DNA from: Salinarimonas sp051117315 | Lineage (GTDB): Bacteria; Pseudomonadota; Alphaproteobacteria; Rhizobiales; Beijerinckiaceae | Reading direction: 5' to 3' | DNA length: 51,664 bases | Assembly (NCBI GenBank): GCA_051117315.1 | Contig: JBNPEA010000008.1 | Span: forward strand, 1 to 51,664 | Shown here: positions 1-9,147 of the stretch, in pieces | Layout: each line of letters starts with the position of its first letter | How positions within the stretch are numbered: position 1 is the first letter of the stretch | Notes under the pieces: generated by a model | Database searches by the model: none | Told to the model about the DNA's origin: nothing | The model's input: only the letters and a program-made list of their open reading frames with translations | Position numbers and translations under genes: made by a program

Positions 1-2
1 TG

Positions 3-371
3 GGCGCGGGGCCGGGTCGCGGCACGGGTCCCGGCATGCGTCCCGGGGGCGGGACGGGCCGCGGTAGGGGCGTGGGCCGCGGTGACGGGCCGATGATGAT
101 GACGCCCGGCGGGGTGCAGGGCAGGCGCGGCCCCGGCGCGGTCGACGGGCGCGACTTCGCCGCGCGGCGCGCCCGCCGCGCCGCGATGGCCAGCGCCAAC
201 GCCGACGAGATCGGCCGGCTCTCGCAGGCCATGCGCCCGTTCTGGGAGAGCCTCGACGCGGACCAGCGCGCGCTGCTGCCCGTGCTCGTGCGCGAGCTCG
301 GCGGCTTCGACGCCGGCCCGCGACACGGCGGGCGCGACGCTCATCCGCATCATGGCCGCTACCGGCGCTGA
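3..371 (+). CDS. Gly/Arg-rich protein of unknown function, 3' end only
   Basis: The reading frame is open from the left edge to a TGA ending at 371, so this is the C-terminal part of a gene that begins outside the window. An internal ATG at 36 lies inside a Gly-Arg repeat that already runs upstream of it, and no Shine-Dalgarno sequence precedes it, so it is probably not the true start. The N-terminal part seen is low-complexity Gly/Arg. It is followed by an Ala/Arg-rich helix and a segment reading PFWESLDADQRALLPVLVRE, which resembles the Spy/CpxP-like LTXXQ periplasmic proteins common in Rhizobiales (the D-Q-R-A-L-L core). The end is His/Arg-rich. The family assignment is a weak inference. 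Confidence 0.55.
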   Translation, partial: GAGPGRGTGPGMRPGGGTGRGRGVGRGDGPMMMTPGGVQGRRGPGAVDGRDFAARRARRAAMASANADEIGRLSQAMRPFWESLDADQRALLPVLVRELGGFDAGPRHGGRDAHPHHGRYRR

Positions 372-394
372 GCGGCGCCGAGGTCCCGACATGC

Positions 395-426
395 AAAAAA
401 AAGCCGCCCGGTCCCCCGGGCGGCTT
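395..426 (-). terminator. Rho-independent terminator of rpsD
   Basis: A 9-bp GC-rich stem (403-411 with 416-424) has a 4-nt loop. On the minus strand it is followed by eight consecutive T residues (395-402). It sits about 55 bp past the rpsD stop codon and has the full intrinsic-terminator signature. Confidence 0.9.
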
Positions 427-478
427 CGTCGTTTCGTACAGTCGTGCTCGGCCGTCGTGATCGGCCTCGCGCGGGCGA

Positions 479-1096
479 TCAGCGCGAGTAGAACTCGATG
501 ACGAGGTTCGGCTCCATCTGCACCGGGTACGGCACCTCGGAGAGGGTCGGGATCCGGGCGTAGGTGGCGACCATCTTGGAATGATCGACGTCGATGTAGT
601 CCGGCACGTCGCGCTCGGGCAGCTGCGCGGCCTCGAGCACCACGACGAGCTGCTTGGAGGCCTGCTTGATCTCGATCACGTCGCCGGGCTTGACGAGGAA
701 GCTCGGGATGTTGACCCGGCGCCCGTTCACCCGGATGTGGCCGTGGTTGACGAACTGGCGGGCGGCGAAGGGGGTCGCCACGAACTTCGAGCGGTACACC
801 ACCGCATCGAGACGGCGCTCGAGCAGGCCGATCAGGTTCTCGCCCGAGTCGCCCTTCTGGCGGATCGCCTCGGCGTAGTAGCGGCGGAACTGCTTCTCGG
901 TGATGTTGGCGTAGTAGCCCTTGAGCTTCTGCTTGGCGCGCAGCTGCGTGCCGAAGTCGGAGACCTTGCCCTTGCGGCGCTGGCCGTGCTGGCCGGGGCC
1001 GTACTCGCGGCGGTTGACCGGGCTCTTCGGCCGGCCCCAGATGTTCTGACCGAGGCGGCGGTCGATCTTGTACTTCGCCTCAATGCGCTTCGACAT
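479..1096 (-). CDS. rpsD: 30S ribosomal protein S4
   Basis: This 205-aa protein is the usual length for bacterial S4. It begins MSKRIEAKYKIDRRLGQNIW, has the S4 N-terminal domain with GPGQHGQRRKGKVSDFG (about residues 34-50), and then the S4 RNA-binding domain (LERRLDAVVYRSKF..., HGHIRVNGRRVNIPSFLVKPGD). S4 binds the 5' domain of 16S rRNA and nucleates assembly of the small subunit. The gene is monocistronic here, with its own strong terminator downstream. The N-terminal zinc-binding cysteines of some S4 proteins are absent, as is usual for alphaproteobacterial S4. Confidence 0.98.
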   Translation of the reverse strand: MSKRIEAKYKIDRRLGQNIWGRPKSPVNRREYGPGQHGQRRKGKVSDFGTQLRAKQKLKGYYANITEKQFRRYYAEAIRQKGDSGENLIGLLERRLDAVVYRSKFVATPFAARQFVNHGHIRVNGRRVNIPSFLVKPGDVIEIKQASKQLVVVLEAAQLPERDVPDYIDVDHSKMVATYARIPTLSEVPYPVQMEPNLVIEFYSR

Positions 1097-1366
1097 CGCG
1101 GTTCCTCTCTGCGTTGTCTGGTCTTCTCGAGGAACGCGCCCTCCTCTTCCCTCCCGGCGAGCCGATCGGGACGACAGGCCCGGCCTGCCGGCCGGATCCG
1201 CGGGTGCGTGAACGACAACGCGGGCCCCTGGCGAGACCCGCGCATCGAGGGGCGGTCCTAGACGAGGCGGGCGAAAGAATCAACTCCAATGTGGGCGGAC
1301 AACGCGTCCGTGGACATCTCGCCCGTACGGCTCGACCGCTCGCCCGCCGCGCGCTACATCCGAGTC

Positions 1367-1819
1367 ATGCACGCGCGCGCCCCCCTCCATATCCTGAAGC
1401 TCTGCGTCGGCGCCGAGTCGATCGCCGATCTCGAGGGCTGGATCGAGGAGAACCGGCTCTACGCGAAGCGGGCCGGGCGCGCCTACAAGCAGCGGCACAC
1501 GACGCGGATGGTGCCCAAGCGGATGGACGAGATCGCCGGGCGCGGCTCGCTCTACTGGGTGATCAAGGGCCAGCTCAGCGCCCGCCAGCGGCTGCTCGAG
1601 ATCCGCCCCTTCACCGACGAGGGCGGCATCGGCCGCTGCCATCTCGTGCTCGAGCCCGTCGTCGTCCCGGTCCAGCCCCGCCCCTGCCGCCCCTTCCAGG
1701 GCTGGCGCTATCTCGAGGAGAAGGACGCACCGGCCGATCTCTCGGGGGAGGCCGCGGCGGGGCTCGCGGAGATGCCGGAGGGGCTGCGGCGGGAGCTGGC
1801 GGAGCTGGGGCTGCTGTGA
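1367..1819 (+). CDS. DUF1489 family protein
   Basis: The 150-aa protein begins MHARAPLHILKLCVGAESIA, a start that matches the conserved N-terminus of DUF1489 proteins (PLH-[LI]-[IL]-KLCVG). An upstream in-frame ATG at 1289 would add 26 residues with no family similarity, so 1367 was chosen. The body is rich in Arg and aromatic residues (RHTTRMVPKRMDEIAGRGSL, YWVIKGQLSARQRLLEIRPF) and ends in an acidic, Leu-rich helix. DUF1489 is a short cytoplasmic family found almost only in alphaproteobacteria; its function is not known to me. The gene stands alone between rpsD (divergent) and a GNAT gene (convergent). Confidence 0.85.
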   Translation: MHARAPLHILKLCVGAESIADLEGWIEENRLYAKRAGRAYKQRHTTRMVPKRMDEIAGRGSLYWVIKGQLSARQRLLEIRPFTDEGGIGRCHLVLEPVVVPVQPRPCRPFQGWRYLEEKDAPADLSGEAAAGLAEMPEGLRRELAELGLL

Positions 1820-1966
1820 GGCGCTCCCGCCCATCGGGGCGGGGGACGATCCGCGCAGCGGATCAGGGGCGGGGTCCCGTTGTGCCGCCGGCGTGGACGG
1901 TTTCGGCTCGCGCCGAATGCGCCTTCGGCGCACCCCCTCCGTCTCGTCGCCTGCGGCGCCGATCCA

Positions 1967-1985
1967 CCTCCCCCGATGGGGGAGG
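1967..1985. repeat. REP-like perfect palindrome
   Basis: An 8-bp perfect inverted repeat (CCTCCCCC at 1967-1974, GGGGGAGG at 1978-1985) with a 3-nt loop lies between the convergent DUF1489 and GNAT genes. The surrounding 1820-2010 holds further short GC palindromes. It resembles in composition the larger element at 5171-5217, which suggests a dispersed intergenic repeat family. A bidirectional transcription stop is also possible. Confidence 0.5.
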
Positions 1986-2010
1986 AGCGATCCTGCCGCC
2001 AGCCCCTCTC

Positions 2011-2523
2011 TCACGGCGAAGAAGATGCGCTCGCCCACGCCGCCCGGTCCAGCCGATACACCACGCACTCGTCCGCCCCGAAGAACCGCCGTTCCACCGC
2101 CTGGAAGCCGAGCCGCTCGTAGAAGCGGCAGGCGCGGACGTGCGGGGCGGGCGGGGCGAGCAGCCCCGCGGGGACGGACGGCTGGGCGAATCTGCGCTCC
2201 GGCGCGAGGCGCGTCAGCGCCGCGCCGGAGCCGCGGCCGCGATCGGAGGCCGCGCCGATCCAGACGTCCAGCGCCCGCAGCCCGGGGCCGCAGTCGCCCC
2301 AGTAACGGCTCTCCTCCCGCGCCGGGTCGATCGACACGAGGACGCCGATCGACCGGCCCTGCGCCTCGAAGATCAGGATCTCGCGCCAGTCGACCACGCG
2401 CGGGATCTCCGCGGCCCAGTCGAACGCGCCGTCGGCCCCGCTCGACGCGGCGACCTCCGGGTCGTCGTTCCAGGCGCGCAGGATCGGCAGGTCGGCGCAC
2501 GTCGCGGGCCTCAGGCGCATCAT
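2011..2523 (-). CDS. GNAT family N-acetyltransferase
   Basis: The 170-aa protein starts MMRLRPATCADLPILRAWND, the typical opening of the AAC(6')-like GNAT subgroup. Further family features are WIGAASDRGRGSGAAL (acetyl-CoA pyrophosphate loop, here R-G-x-G-x-G/A) and RFYERLGFQAVERRFFG near the C-terminus. Such enzymes move an acetyl group from acetyl-CoA to an amine. The substrate cannot be read from sequence; aminoglycoside resistance should not be assumed. The two adjacent ATGs (2518-2523) give starts differing by one residue. The gene is divergent from cobB, with a 39-bp gap. Confidence 0.85.
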   Translation of the reverse strand: MMRLRPATCADLPILRAWNDDPEVAASSGADGAFDWAAEIPRVVDWREILIFEAQGRSIGVLVSIDPAREESRYWGDCGPGLRALDVWIGAASDRGRGSGAALTRLAPERRFAQPSVPAGLLAPPAPHVRACRFYERLGFQAVERRFFGADECVVYRLDRAAWASASSSP

Positions 2524-2562
2524 CCTCTCCCCGGTCGGCTTCGAATGATCTAGCATGGGGCC

Positions 2563-3276
2563 ATGCAGCGCATCGATCGCATCGTCATTCTCACCGGCGC
2601 CGGGATCTCCGCCGAGAGCGGGCTCGGCACCTTCCGCGACGTGGGCGGCATCTGGGCCAAGTTCGACCCGATGAAGCTCGCCACGCCCGAGGCCTTCGCC
2701 CGCGATCCGGAGACGGTGCAGGCCTTCTACAACGCCCGCCGGCAGAACCTGCTCGCCGCCGAGCCGAACCCGGCGCACCAAGCGCTGGCACGGCTCGAGG
2801 CCGGGCTCGCGGCGCGGGGCGGATCGCTCACCCTCGTCACCCAGAACATCGACGACCTGCACGAGCGCGCCGGCCACCGCGAGGTGCTGCACATGCATGG
2901 CGAGCTGCTGAAGGCGCGCTGCGCCGCCTGCGAGGCCGTGGTCGCGGCCCGCGCGGACCTCTCGACGGCGGACGCCTGCGCCGCCTGCGGCCGCACGGGG
3001 CGGATGCGCCCGCACGTGGTCTGGTTCGGCGAGATCCCGTTCCACCTCGACGAAATCGAGGAACAGCTGATGGCCGCCGACCTCTTCGTCGCCATCGGCA
3101 CCTCCGGCGCGGTCTACCCGGCGGCGGGCCTCGTCGGTGCGGCGCGGCAGGCGGGGATCGCCACGCGGGAGATCAACCTCGAGCCGTCCGACAACGCGCA
3201 CCTGTTCGAGGAGGCGGACTACGGCCGCGCCAGCGAGGCCGTTCCGCGCTGGGTGGAGGCGGTGCTGGGGTCCTGA
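2563..3276 (+). CDS. cobB: NAD-dependent protein deacylase, SIR2 family
   Basis: This 237-aa sirtuin has all core motifs: GAGISAESGLGTFRD (NAD binding, residues about 12-26), TQNIDDLHERAG, the catalytic His in HMHGEL, and a four-Cys zinc site (CAAC about 127-130 and CAACG about 143-147). The FYNARR segment supplies the Tyr-x-x-Arg pair typical of class III sirtuins, which favour removal of succinyl or malonyl groups from lysine. It acts in the cytoplasm, giving nicotinamide and O-acyl-ADP-ribose. It is convergent with the sugar ABC operon, with only 6 bp between the stops. Confidence 0.95.
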   Translation: MQRIDRIVILTGAGISAESGLGTFRDVGGIWAKFDPMKLATPEAFARDPETVQAFYNARRQNLLAAEPNPAHQALARLEAGLAARGGSLTLVTQNIDDLHERAGHREVLHMHGELLKARCAACEAVVAARADLSTADACAACGRTGRMRPHVVWFGEIPFHLDEIEEQLMAADLFVAIGTSGAVYPAAGLVGAARQAGIATREINLEPSDNAHLFEEADYGRASEAVPRWVEAVLGS

Positions 3277-3282
3277 GGCGCC

Positions 3283-4058
<776 letters not shown>

Positions 4059-4062
<4 letters not shown>

Positions 4063-5096
4063 GATGCCACCTTCCTGATCCATTGGTCGATGGCCACCGC
4101 GACGATGATCAGCCAGCCGATGGCGAAGACCTGCCAGAGCACGTCGACACCGGCGAGCCGCAGCCCCGACTGGAAGACGCCGACGATCAGCGCACCGATC
4201 AGCGCCCCCATGATCGAGCCGCGCCCGCCGAACAGGCTGATGCCGCCGATCACGACGGCGGTGATGGATTGCAGGTTCCCCTCGTAGAAGCTCTGCGGCG
4301 AGATCGAGCCGAGCCGGCCGATGGCGGCCCAGGCGCCGATGGCGCAGACGAGGCCGGCGAGCGCGTAGACCGAGACGAGCACCCGGTCGGTGCGGATGCC
4401 GGCGAGCTCGGCCGCGTCCTTGTCGTCGCCGACCGCGTAGACGTGCCGGCCCCAGGCGGTGCGGTTGAGCAGGTACCAGAGCGTCGCGAACAGGACGAGG
4501 AGCAGGATCGAGCCGAAGGTGAACTGCGTGCCGAACAGGCCGAAGCTCTGGCCGAAGAATTTCAGCGCCGGCGCCTCGGCGTCGATCGCCTGCGAGCGGA
4601 TCGACTGCGCGCCGGACAGCCAGAGGTTCAGCGCGAAGAAGACGTTCCAGGTGCCGAGCGTGACGATGAAGGGCGGCAGCTTCAGCCGGGTGACGAGGAG
4701 CCCGTTCAGCGTCCCGCAGGCGATGCCGACCAGCATGCCGAGCGGGATCGCGATGCCGACCGGGAGCCCCAGCTCCACCGCGAGCTGGCCCATCGCCACG
4801 GTGGTGAGCACCATGATCGCGGCGACCGAGAGATCGATGCCCGCGGTGAGGATGACGAGGCTCTGCGCCGCGGCGAGGATGCCGATCACCGTCACCTGCT
4901 GCATGATCAGCGACAGGTTGAACGGCGAGAAGAAGCGCTCGCCGGCGATGAAGCCGAAGGCGACCAGCGAGAGGGCGAGCACCACCACCGGCACCATGGT
5001 CGGGTAGGCGTGCAGGAAGGCCTGCACGCGCCCGAGCGCGGTGCGCTTGCGCTCGAAGGAGGCGGGACCGTCGGCGGTGGTCTCGGGCGGATGCAT
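4059..5096 (-). CDS. Sugar ABC transporter permease (FrcC/RbsC-like)
   Basis: The 345-aa membrane protein has about eight to ten hydrophobic segments after a charged N-terminus. It carries the RbsC-type signatures LVILTAGIDLSVAAIM, LLVTRLKLPPFIVTLGTWNV, VYAVGDDKDAAELAGI and GGISLFGGRGSIMGALIGAL. These place it in the branched-chain amino acid/ribose type permease family (Pfam BPD_transp_2). It forms the inner-membrane channel of the importer with the downstream ATPase. The upstream binding-protein gene is 157 bp away, separated by a large palindromic repeat. Confidence 0.93.
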
Positions 5097-5170
5097 CCTC
5101 GTTCCCTCATCGTACGCGTCTCAGGCGGGTCCGCTCGCGCTGCATCGACGGATCGCCCGACCGCGACGCT

Positions 5171-5217
5171 CCACACCCCCGACCCCTCTCCGCGTGGGAG
5201 AGGGGCTGGGGGTGTGG
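5171..5217. repeat. Large GC-rich palindrome between binding-protein and permease genes
   Basis: Two 21-nt arms (5171-5191 and 5197-5217) match at 19 of 21 positions around a 5-nt loop. The element sits in the operon between the periplasmic-protein gene and the permease gene. Its arms share C-rich blocks with the palindrome at 1967-1985, so it may be a REP-type repeat. In binding-protein operons such a hairpin can protect the upstream mRNA and reduce downstream expression; that role is inference. Confidence 0.65.
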
Positions 5218-5253
5218 GGCAGTCAGGACTACGACGACGCCGATGCTGGCGCC

Positions 5254-6279
5254 TCACCCCCAGCAGCGATCGAGGCCCTCTTCCGCGGTCATCGACTCGA
5301 TCCCCTCGACCGGCTGGTCGGTGACGAGCTCGACGCCGGTGTCGAAGAAGTCGAGGCCCGGCGAGGGCTCGGGCAGGGTGCCGTCCTGGGCGTACTGCGC
5401 GATCGCCTCGATGCCGAGCGACGCCATGAGCAGCGGGAACTGCATCGAGGTGGCGCCGATGATGCCCTCCTCGACGTTGCGCACGCCCGGGCAGCCGCCG
5501 TCGACGGAGACGACGAGCACGTCGTCCTCGCGGCCCACCGCGCGCAGCGCCTCGTAGGCACCCGCCGCCGCCGGCTCGTTGATCGTATAGACCACATTGA
5601 GGTCGGGATGGGCCTGGAGCAGGCTCTCCATGGCGGTGCGTCCGCCTTCCTCGTTGCCGTTGGTGACGTCGCGGCCGAGATAGCGCGGGTCGTCCTCGTC
5701 GCCGATGACGTCGGGGTCCTTCACGTCGACGCCGAAGCCCTCGAGGAAGCCCTGGTTGCGCAGGTAGTCCACGCTCGGCGTCATGGCGTTGAGGTCGAGC
5801 GACACGATCCTGGCGTCCGCCGCCGCGTCCCCGAGCTGGGCGGCCGCCCACTTGCCGATCAGCCGGCCCGCCTCGCGATTGTCGGTGGCGAAGGTGGCGT
5901 CCGCGGCGCTCGCGGGCTCGAACGGCGTGTCGAGGGCGATGACGAGGATGCCCTGGCCGCGGGCCTGCTCGACGAGCGGCACGAGGCCGGCAGAATCGGA
6001 GGGCGTGATCAGGATGCCCTTGGCGCCGGCCGCGATGCAGGACTCGATCGCCTGGATCTGGCTGTCCACGTCCCCGTCGATGCGCCCGGCATAGGTCTGC
6101 AACTCGATGCCGCGCTCGGCCGCGGCCGCGGCGGCGCCCTCGCGCATCTTCACGAAGAAGGGATTGGCGTCGGTCTTGGTGATGAGGCAGGCGGTGGTCT
6201 CCTGCGCGGCGGCGGGAGCCGCCTGCATCAGGGCCGCGCCGGCGACACTCGCCAGCGCGAACGCGATCGTCTTGCGCAT
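5254..6279 (-). CDS. Periplasmic sugar-binding protein of ABC transporter (FrcB-like)
   Basis: The 341-aa precursor starts MRKTIAFALASVAGAALMQA and has a clear Sec signal peptide with cleavage expected after the AAPAAAQ region. The mature part follows the periplasmic binding protein 4 (ribose/fructose-type) fold: ACLITKTDANPFFVKMREGA at the start, GAKGILITPSDSAGLVPLV, VIALDTPFEP and VVSVDGGCPGV. The start was set by the signal peptide; the ATG at 6339 would place 20 hydrophilic residues ahead of it. It captures the sugar for the permease and ATPase downstream. Fructose or a related sugar or polyol is likely, but specificity cannot be read directly. Confidence 0.92.
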   Translation of the reverse strand: MRKTIAFALASVAGAALMQAAPAAAQETTACLITKTDANPFFVKMREGAAAAAAERGIELQTYAGRIDGDVDSQIQAIESCIAAGAKGILITPSDSAGLVPLVEQARGQGILVIALDTPFEPASAADATFATDNREAGRLIGKWAAAQLGDAAADARIVSLDLNAMTPSVDYLRNQGFLEGFGVDVKDPDVIGDEDDPRYLGRDVTNGNEEGGRTAMESLLQAHPDLNVVYTINEPAAAGAYEALRAVGREDDVLVVSVDGGCPGVRNVEEGIIGATSMQFPLLMASLGIEAIAQYAQDGTLPEPSPGLDFFDTGVELVTDQPVEGIESMTAEEGLDRCWG

Positions 6280-6356
6280 CGTCTTTCCTCCGTCGGCGTT
6301 TCCTGTCGACCGTTCGTCGCGGCCGTGCGCCGAGTGCACACCGGGACGGGTCTTCT

Positions 6357-6391
6357 GTCAATAACTAATTCACTGTGATTTATCTATTGAC
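6357..6391. promoter_or_regulatory. 35-bp dyad operator between sugar operon and ROK regulator
   Basis: A single centre (T at 6374) is flanked by two 17-nt arms (6357-6373 and 6375-6391) that match as inverted complements at 14 of 17 positions. The outer ends are GTCAATA and TATTGAC, and the core is TCAC-T-GTGA. It is AT-rich in a GC-rich setting. It contains a perfect minus-strand -35 hexamer TTGACA (6356-6361) for the binding-protein gene, although the matching -10 is poor. The placement between divergent genes, one encoding a ROK repressor, makes it the natural binding site of that repressor (inference). Confidence 0.75.
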
Positions 6392-6439
6392 CGATCCGGC
6401 CGCGCCGCGCATCGTGGCCGGGAGGAGAGACGCGCGACC

Positions 6440-7654
6440 ATGCGGGCCGACAGCTCGAGACGGGACGCCCCGGCGCTGCACCGGGGCTCGAACCAGACGG
6501 GCGTGCGCGCCTACAACGAACGGCTCGTGCTCTCGCTGATGTGGCGGGCCGGTGCGCTGACGAAGACCGACATCGCCCGCCTCACCGGCCTCTCGGCGCA
6601 GGCTGCATCCGTGATCGTGCGCCATCTCGAGGCGGACGGGCTGCTGCGGCGCGGCGCGCCCCGGCGCGGGCGCGTCGGCCAGCCTTCGGTGCCGATGTCG
6701 CTCGACCCGGAAGGCGCCTTCGCCATCGGCATCAAGGTCGGCCGGCGCTCGACGGACGTTGTGCTGATCGATCTCCTCGGCGTCGTGCGCGCCCATCGGG
6801 CGACCGCCTATCCCTATCCCCGGCTCGGCCCGGTGCTGGCCTTCCTCGAGGCCGCGATCGACGATCTCGTGGCCGGGCTCGGCCCCCGGGTCGACCGCCT
6901 CGCGGGGGCGGGCCTCGCCATCCCCTTCGAGATCTGGAGCTGGAGCGATGTCGTCGGCGCACCCGCCGGCGCCATGGACGACTGGCGCGAGGCGGACATG
7001 CGGGTCCTCCTGGCCGAGCGGCTGCCGTGTCCCCTGGCCCTCCACAACGACGCGACGGCCGCCTGCGCGGCCGAGATCCTGTTCGGCGGCGCGGATCGCC
7101 TGGGGGACGTGCTCTCGATCTTCGTCGGCACCTTCGTCGGCGGCGGCCTCGCGCTCAACGGTGGCCTGTTTCCCGGGCGCACCGGCAATGCGGCTGCGAT
7201 CGGCTCGCTGCCGCTGCGCGGCCCGGACGGCCGCCCGCGCCAGCTCCTCGACGAGGCCTCGCTGCTGCCGCTCGAGCGCCGGCTCGAGGCGGCGGGCATC
7301 GACACAGCCGGGATCTGGCGGGCGGACGGGGACTGGGCGGCGTTCGAGCCGCATCTCGGGGCCTGGATCGACCAGGCGGCCGCCGGGCTCGCCACCGCCA
7401 TCCTCTCCGCCGCCGCCCTCGTCGAGATCGAGGCGGCGGTGGTCGACGGCATCCTCCCGCCCGTGGTGCGCGACCGGCTGATCGCCGCGGTCGACCGGGA
7501 GCTGGATCGCCTGCCCCAGACCGGGGTCACGCGCCCGACGCTCCGCCCCGGCCGGATCGGCCCCCTCGCGCGGGCGCTCGGCGCGGCCGGGCTGGCGCTG
7601 TCGGAGCGCTACCTGATCGACCAGAACACCCTGATGCGGGCGAAGGCCGGCTAG
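6440..7654 (+). CDS. ROK family transcriptional repressor of the sugar operon
   Basis: The 404-aa protein has an N-terminal winged helix-turn-helix (about residues 22-75: YNERLVLSLMWRAGALTKTD, IARLTGLSAQAASVIVRHLE) and a C-terminal ROK sugar-kinase-like domain (AIGIKVGRRSTDVVLIDLLG; NDATAACAAEILFG; IFVGTFVGGGLALNG). The CXCGxxGC zinc motif of classic ROK kinases is not present, as in the FrcR/XylR-type regulators of Rhizobiales. It lies divergent to the ABC operon across the 35-bp dyad and most likely represses it until the sugar or its phosphate binds. Its stop overlaps the convergent xylB stop by 4 bp. Confidence 0.9.
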   Translation: MRADSSRRDAPALHRGSNQTGVRAYNERLVLSLMWRAGALTKTDIARLTGLSAQAASVIVRHLEADGLLRRGAPRRGRVGQPSVPMSLDPEGAFAIGIKVGRRSTDVVLIDLLGVVRAHRATAYPYPRLGPVLAFLEAAIDDLVAGLGPRVDRLAGAGLAIPFEIWSWSDVVGAPAGAMDDWREADMRVLLAERLPCPLALHNDATAACAAEILFGGADRLGDVLSIFVGTFVGGGLALNGGLFPGRTGNAAAIGSLPLRGPDGRPRQLLDEASLLPLERRLEAAGIDTAGIWRADGDWAAFEPHLGAWIDQAAAGLATAILSAAALVEIEAAVVDGILPPVVRDRLIAAVDRELDRLPQTGVTRPTLRPGRIGPLARALGAAGLALSERYLIDQNTLMRAKAG

Positions 7655-9147
7655 CGCCGGAACTCGTCACGCAGCGCCCGATAGAGTGCCCGCCAGCGCG
7701 GCAGGCGCTCTGCATAGGCGTCCGCGAGGGCGGGGTCCGGCTCGGTGACGTCGAGGATGGTCGGTGGCGTCGCGATCTCCGTTGAGGAGGCGCCCGTCGC
7801 CGCGATTCTGCCGAGGCGTGCCGCGCCGACGGCCGGGCCGGCCTCGCCGCCTCTGTAGCGCGTCAGCGGCGCGTCGAGGGCGGAGGCGACGAGGCGGGCG
7901 AGGAAGGGGCTCCGCGCTCCGCCGCCGATCAGGCCGGCGGACGGCACCGCGACGCCGGCGGCCGCGAGGGCGTCGCGCCCGTCGACGAGGGAGAGGGCGA
8001 GCCCGTCGAGCACGGCCCGCATCACCGCGCCGGGGCCGGCATCCGCGTCGAGGCCGACGAGCGCGCCGCGCGCGTGCGGGTCGTCGTGCGGGGTTCGCTC
8101 GCCGGCGAGGTAGGGCAGGAACAGGACGCGGCTCGGGCCGTCGGGCTCGCGCGCGGCGGCGGCGAGAGCGTCCGCGACGGAGAGGCCGAGAAGGCGCGCG
8201 GCCCAGGCGAGCACGCTCGCGCCGTTCAGCATCGCCGCCATGGCGAACCAGCGCTGCGGCACGCAATGGCAGAAGGCGTGGACGAGGGCGTCGGGCGCGG
8301 CGCGATAGGCTGCGCTCGACACGAAGATCTGCGCCGAGGTGCCGAGCGAGACGAACGCCGCGCCCTCGTCCACCGCGCCGAGGCCGACCGCCCCCGCCGC
8401 CACGTCGCCGCCGCCGCCCGCGACGATCACGCCCTCGGGCAGGCCGAGCTCCGCCGCGATCGCCGGCCTCACGACGCCCGTCGGCTCCGTGCCCTCGACG
8501 AGGCGGGGCATGCGCGCGCGGTCGAGGCCGCCGGCGGCGAGCGCCGCGTCGCACCAGTCGCGGCGCGCCTGGTCGAGCCACCAGGTCCCGGCGGCGTCCG
8601 ACAGGTCGGTGGCGCGCTCGCCGCCGAGGCGCAGGCGCACGTAGTCCTTCGGGAGGAGGACGGTGCGGATGCGGGCGAAGGCCTCGGGCTCGTGCCGGGC
8701 GAGCCAGGCGAGCTTCGGCGCCGTGAGGCCGGGCATCGGCTTCACGCCGACGGTCGCGGCGAGGTCCGGGTGCCCGGCTGCGAGCGCAGCCGCCTCTTCG
8801 TGTGCACGGCCGTCGTTCCACAGGATCGCCGGGCGGATCGGGCGGTCGCCGGCGTCGAGCAGCGTCGCGCCGTGCATCTGGCCGGAGAGGCCGATGGCGC
8901 GGGTCGCGGCATAGGCCTCGGGCGCCTGCGCGCGCAAAGCGGCGAGCGCAGCCACTGCGGCGTCCCACCAGGCGTCGGGCTCCTGCTCCGACCAGAGCGG
9001 GCGGGGGCGCTGCGTGTCGAGGGGGACCTCGGCGGTGGCACGGACCTGTTGCGCCTCGTCGACGAGCACGGCCTTGAGGGCGGAGGTGCCGAGGTCGAGG
9101 CCGAGGAAGGCGAGAGCTTGGCCGTTCACGGGATCATGCGGGCTCAC
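7651..9147 (-). CDS. xylB: FGGY-family carbohydrate kinase, xylulokinase type
   Basis: The 498-aa protein has the FGGY phosphate motif LGLDLGTSALKAVLVDE (about residues 15-31), the xylulokinase-type IGLSGQMHGATLLDAGDRPI and ILWNDGRAHEE, and C-terminal ATP-site motifs FVSLGTSAQIFV and GLIGGGARSPFLARLVA. Family members transfer phosphate from ATP to D-xylulose or related ketoses and polyols. Together with the neighbouring importer and ROK regulator it forms a sugar-use locus: the sugar is imported, phosphorylated and sensed. D-xylulose is the default, but another ketose is possible. It overlaps the upstream VapB-like gene by 14 bp. Confidence 0.9.
   Translation of the reverse strand: MSPHDPVNGQALAFLGLDLGTSALKAVLVDEAQQVRATAEVPLDTQRPRPLWSEQEPDAWWDAAVAALAALRAQAPEAYAATRAIGLSGQMHGATLLDAGDRPIRPAILWNDGRAHEEAAALAAGHPDLAATVGVKPMPGLTAPKLAWLARHEPEAFARIRTVLLPKDYVRLRLGGERATDLSDAAGTWWLDQARRDWCDAALAAGGLDRARMPRLVEGTEPTGVVRPAIAAELGLPEGVIVAGGGGDVAAGAVGLGAVDEGAAFVSLGTSAQIFVSSAAYRAAPDALVHAFCHCVPQRWFAMAAMLNGASVLAWAARLLGLSVADALAAAAREPDGPSRVLFLPYLAGERTPHDDPHARGALVGLDADAGPGAVMRAVLDGLALSLVDGRDALAAAGVAVPSAGLIGGGARSPFLARLVASALDAPLTRYRGGEAGPAVGAARLGRIAATGASSTEIATPPTILDVTEPDPALADAYAERLPRWRALYRALRDEFRR

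Noticed and set aside
581..1261. Long plus-strand frame opposite rpsD
   Set aside because: It is the antisense shadow of a certain ribosomal protein gene; its Leu/Val/Asp-rich translation is typical of reverse-strand frames in GC-rich DNA.
2011..2523. Aminoglycoside resistance gene
   Set aside because: The protein resembles the AAC(6') fold only at the GNAT level; substrate prediction is not justified and chromosomal context gives no support.
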